Origin: Cellvibrionales bacterium UBA4435 | Lineage (GTDB): Bacteria > Pseudomonadota > Gammaproteobacteria > Pseudomonadales > Porticoccaceae | Length of the DNA stretch: 18,459 nt | Direction of reading: 5' to 3' | Assembly (NCBI GenBank): GCA_002390525.1 | Contig: DGPR01000022.1 | Span: 1 to 18,459, forward strand | Shown here: positions 17,626 to 18,459 of the stretch, in pieces | Numbering within the stretch: the first letter of the stretch is position 1 | Layout: every line of letters begins with the position of its first letter | Notes under the pieces: generated by a model | Databases searched by the model: none | Seen by the model: only the letters and a program-made list of their open reading frames with translations | What the model was told of the DNA's origin: nothing | Program-made: the position numbers and the translations under genes

Positions 17626-18459
17626 TTATTTATCAACAATCATATCAATAAGCGCTTTAATTCTGTTTTCTGACTTATTGCGGTTTGATATAAATTTTGT
17701 ATGTTCAATGAAGTCTGCCTCTGGGCTTAGCTCTATACCCCACAGGCCTGATATTTGGTTTGGAAGAATAGAATATCGAACATCTACTATAAGATTTTTA
17801 TTTGTTGGTGAGATTGCTAGGTAGTTATGACTAAACCAAGCAAATCGTTTAATATCTTTTGCTTGTTGTGATTCTGGATTTAACCAAAGAAAGTCTTTTG
17901 TTAGGTCTAATTTGGGTATGCTGTCACCCTCAATAATTTTTATTGTTGGGAAAATTCTTATACCATCAGTATAAAAAATACCCTTGTTTTCATATATAAC
18001 CTTCCATAAAAATAAGTTTGCAAAGGTTGGTTTTGCGTTGATAGTAGTGATTTTATGCCCTCTTTTTTCAGCTAAGTTGTTGCCTATATTTAGTGCCTTT
18101 TCATGTAAAATTACGCCTAATAACAGATAAGATAGAGCCCAAACTACAGCAAGTCTCGAGAAATATAATTTTTTTAGGTATAAGCCTAAAATAACAAATA
18201 TTATTAACGGGATAGTAAAAAAAGGGTCAATAATGGATATATTGTTCCAACTTATTCGCTCATAACTAAAAGGCCAAAAAAGTAGAGTTCCGTAGCTAGT
18301 GCATGCATCTAAGAGGCCGTGTGTTCCGTATCCTATTGTTGAAAAAAACCAAACTTCTTTAAAAGAAATATACGTTCGAATTCTAGAAAAACAATAAAAA
18401 AATGATGCACATATTATTCCCCCAATGGGTATAAAAATAAGGGAGTGTGTGAACTGCCG
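17626..18459 (-). CDS. Membrane-embedded YdjM-type metal-dependent hydrolase (N-terminus missing)
   Basis: This is 278 codons of a minus-strand gene that continues past the right edge, so its start is not seen. Segment RQFTHSLIFIPIGGI near the N-terminal end, then YGTHGLLDACTSYGTLLFWPFSYERISWNNISIIDPFFTIPLI, match the YdjM/PF04307 family of inner-membrane metal-dependent hydrolases. The HS pair and the HGLLDACTSYG block are the probable metal site. Three to four hydrophobic segments precede about 165 residues without obvious membrane segments (from about LHEKALNIGNN on). Larger family members have such a C-terminal tail. The substrate is unknown. The stop TAA (17626-17628) is 62 bp before tadA in transcription order, so it could be cotranscribed with tadA and purL. 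Confidence 0.82.
   Translation of the reverse strand, partial: RQFTHSLIFIPIGGIICASFFYCFSRIRTYISFKEVWFFSTIGYGTHGLLDACTSYGTLLFWPFSYERISWNNISIIDPFFTIPLIIFVILGLYLKKLYFSRLAVVWALSYLLLGVILHEKALNIGNNLAEKRGHKITTINAKPTFANLFLWKVIYENKGIFYTDGIRIFPTIKIIEGDSIPKLDLTKDFLWLNPESQQAKDIKRFAWFSHNYLAISPTNKNLIVDVRYSILPNQISGLWGIELSPEADFIEHTKFISNRNKSENRIKALIDMIVDK

Noticed and set aside
1..18459. CRISPR array, insertion sequence, prophage, tRNA or rRNA gene
   Set aside because: No regular spaced repeats, transposase or integrase signatures, or RNA gene sequences were seen by eye; nearly all sequence is assigned to housekeeping genes.

Overview
The window is an AT-rich, gene-dense stretch of a bacterial chromosome with very short gaps. 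It almost certainly comes from a gammaproteobacterium. The sigma-E order rpoE-rseA-lepA-lepB-rnc-era-recO-(pdxJ)-acpS, divergent from nadB and followed by sdhE and ygfZ, is the classic gammaproteobacterial arrangement. PurL is one long polypeptide (1288 aa). The low GC, the tight spacing and the loss of several usual neighbours suggest a reduced or streamlined, perhaps marine, genome. I cannot name the genus.

Region 1 (1-6662, minus strand) is one co-directional block, probably an operon or two. It runs rpoE and its anti-sigma factor rseA, then lepA (EF4), lepB (signal peptidase I), rnc (RNase III), era, recO and acpS, the last cut by the window start. The anti-sigma partner genes rseB and rseC and the vitamin B6 gene pdxJ, usual members of this block, are not here.

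Region 2 (6774-9731) holds nadB (L-aspartate oxidase), convergent sdhE (flavinylation factor) and divergent ygfZ (Fe-S repair, folate-binding protein). All three concern flavin or Fe-S enzyme biology. The same order is known from Pseudomonas.

Region 3 (9763-13068) is more mixed: a PGPGW-type membrane protein, ung (uracil-DNA glycosylase, minus strand), a YciB/IspZ membrane protein, ctaA (heme A synthase) and a small secreted mono-heme cytochrome c. YciB and CtaA both look like the alphaproteobacterial versions of their families, which hints at lateral origin. CtaA implies an aa3-type terminal oxidase elsewhere in the genome.

Region 4 (13096-18459, minus strand) has purL, tadA and the C-terminal 278 codons of a membrane-embedded YdjM-type metal-dependent hydrolase that runs off the right edge. 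The purL-tadA pairing is typical, but mltF, often between them, is missing.

There is no CRISPR array, transposon, prophage, tRNA or rRNA gene that I can see, and no clear undescribed system. The points most worth checking are the pared-down sigma-E locus, an Asp-to-Asn change in the RNase III metal site, the alpha-like yciB-ctaA block and the partial membrane hydrolase. No gene-free stretch exceeds 300 bases.
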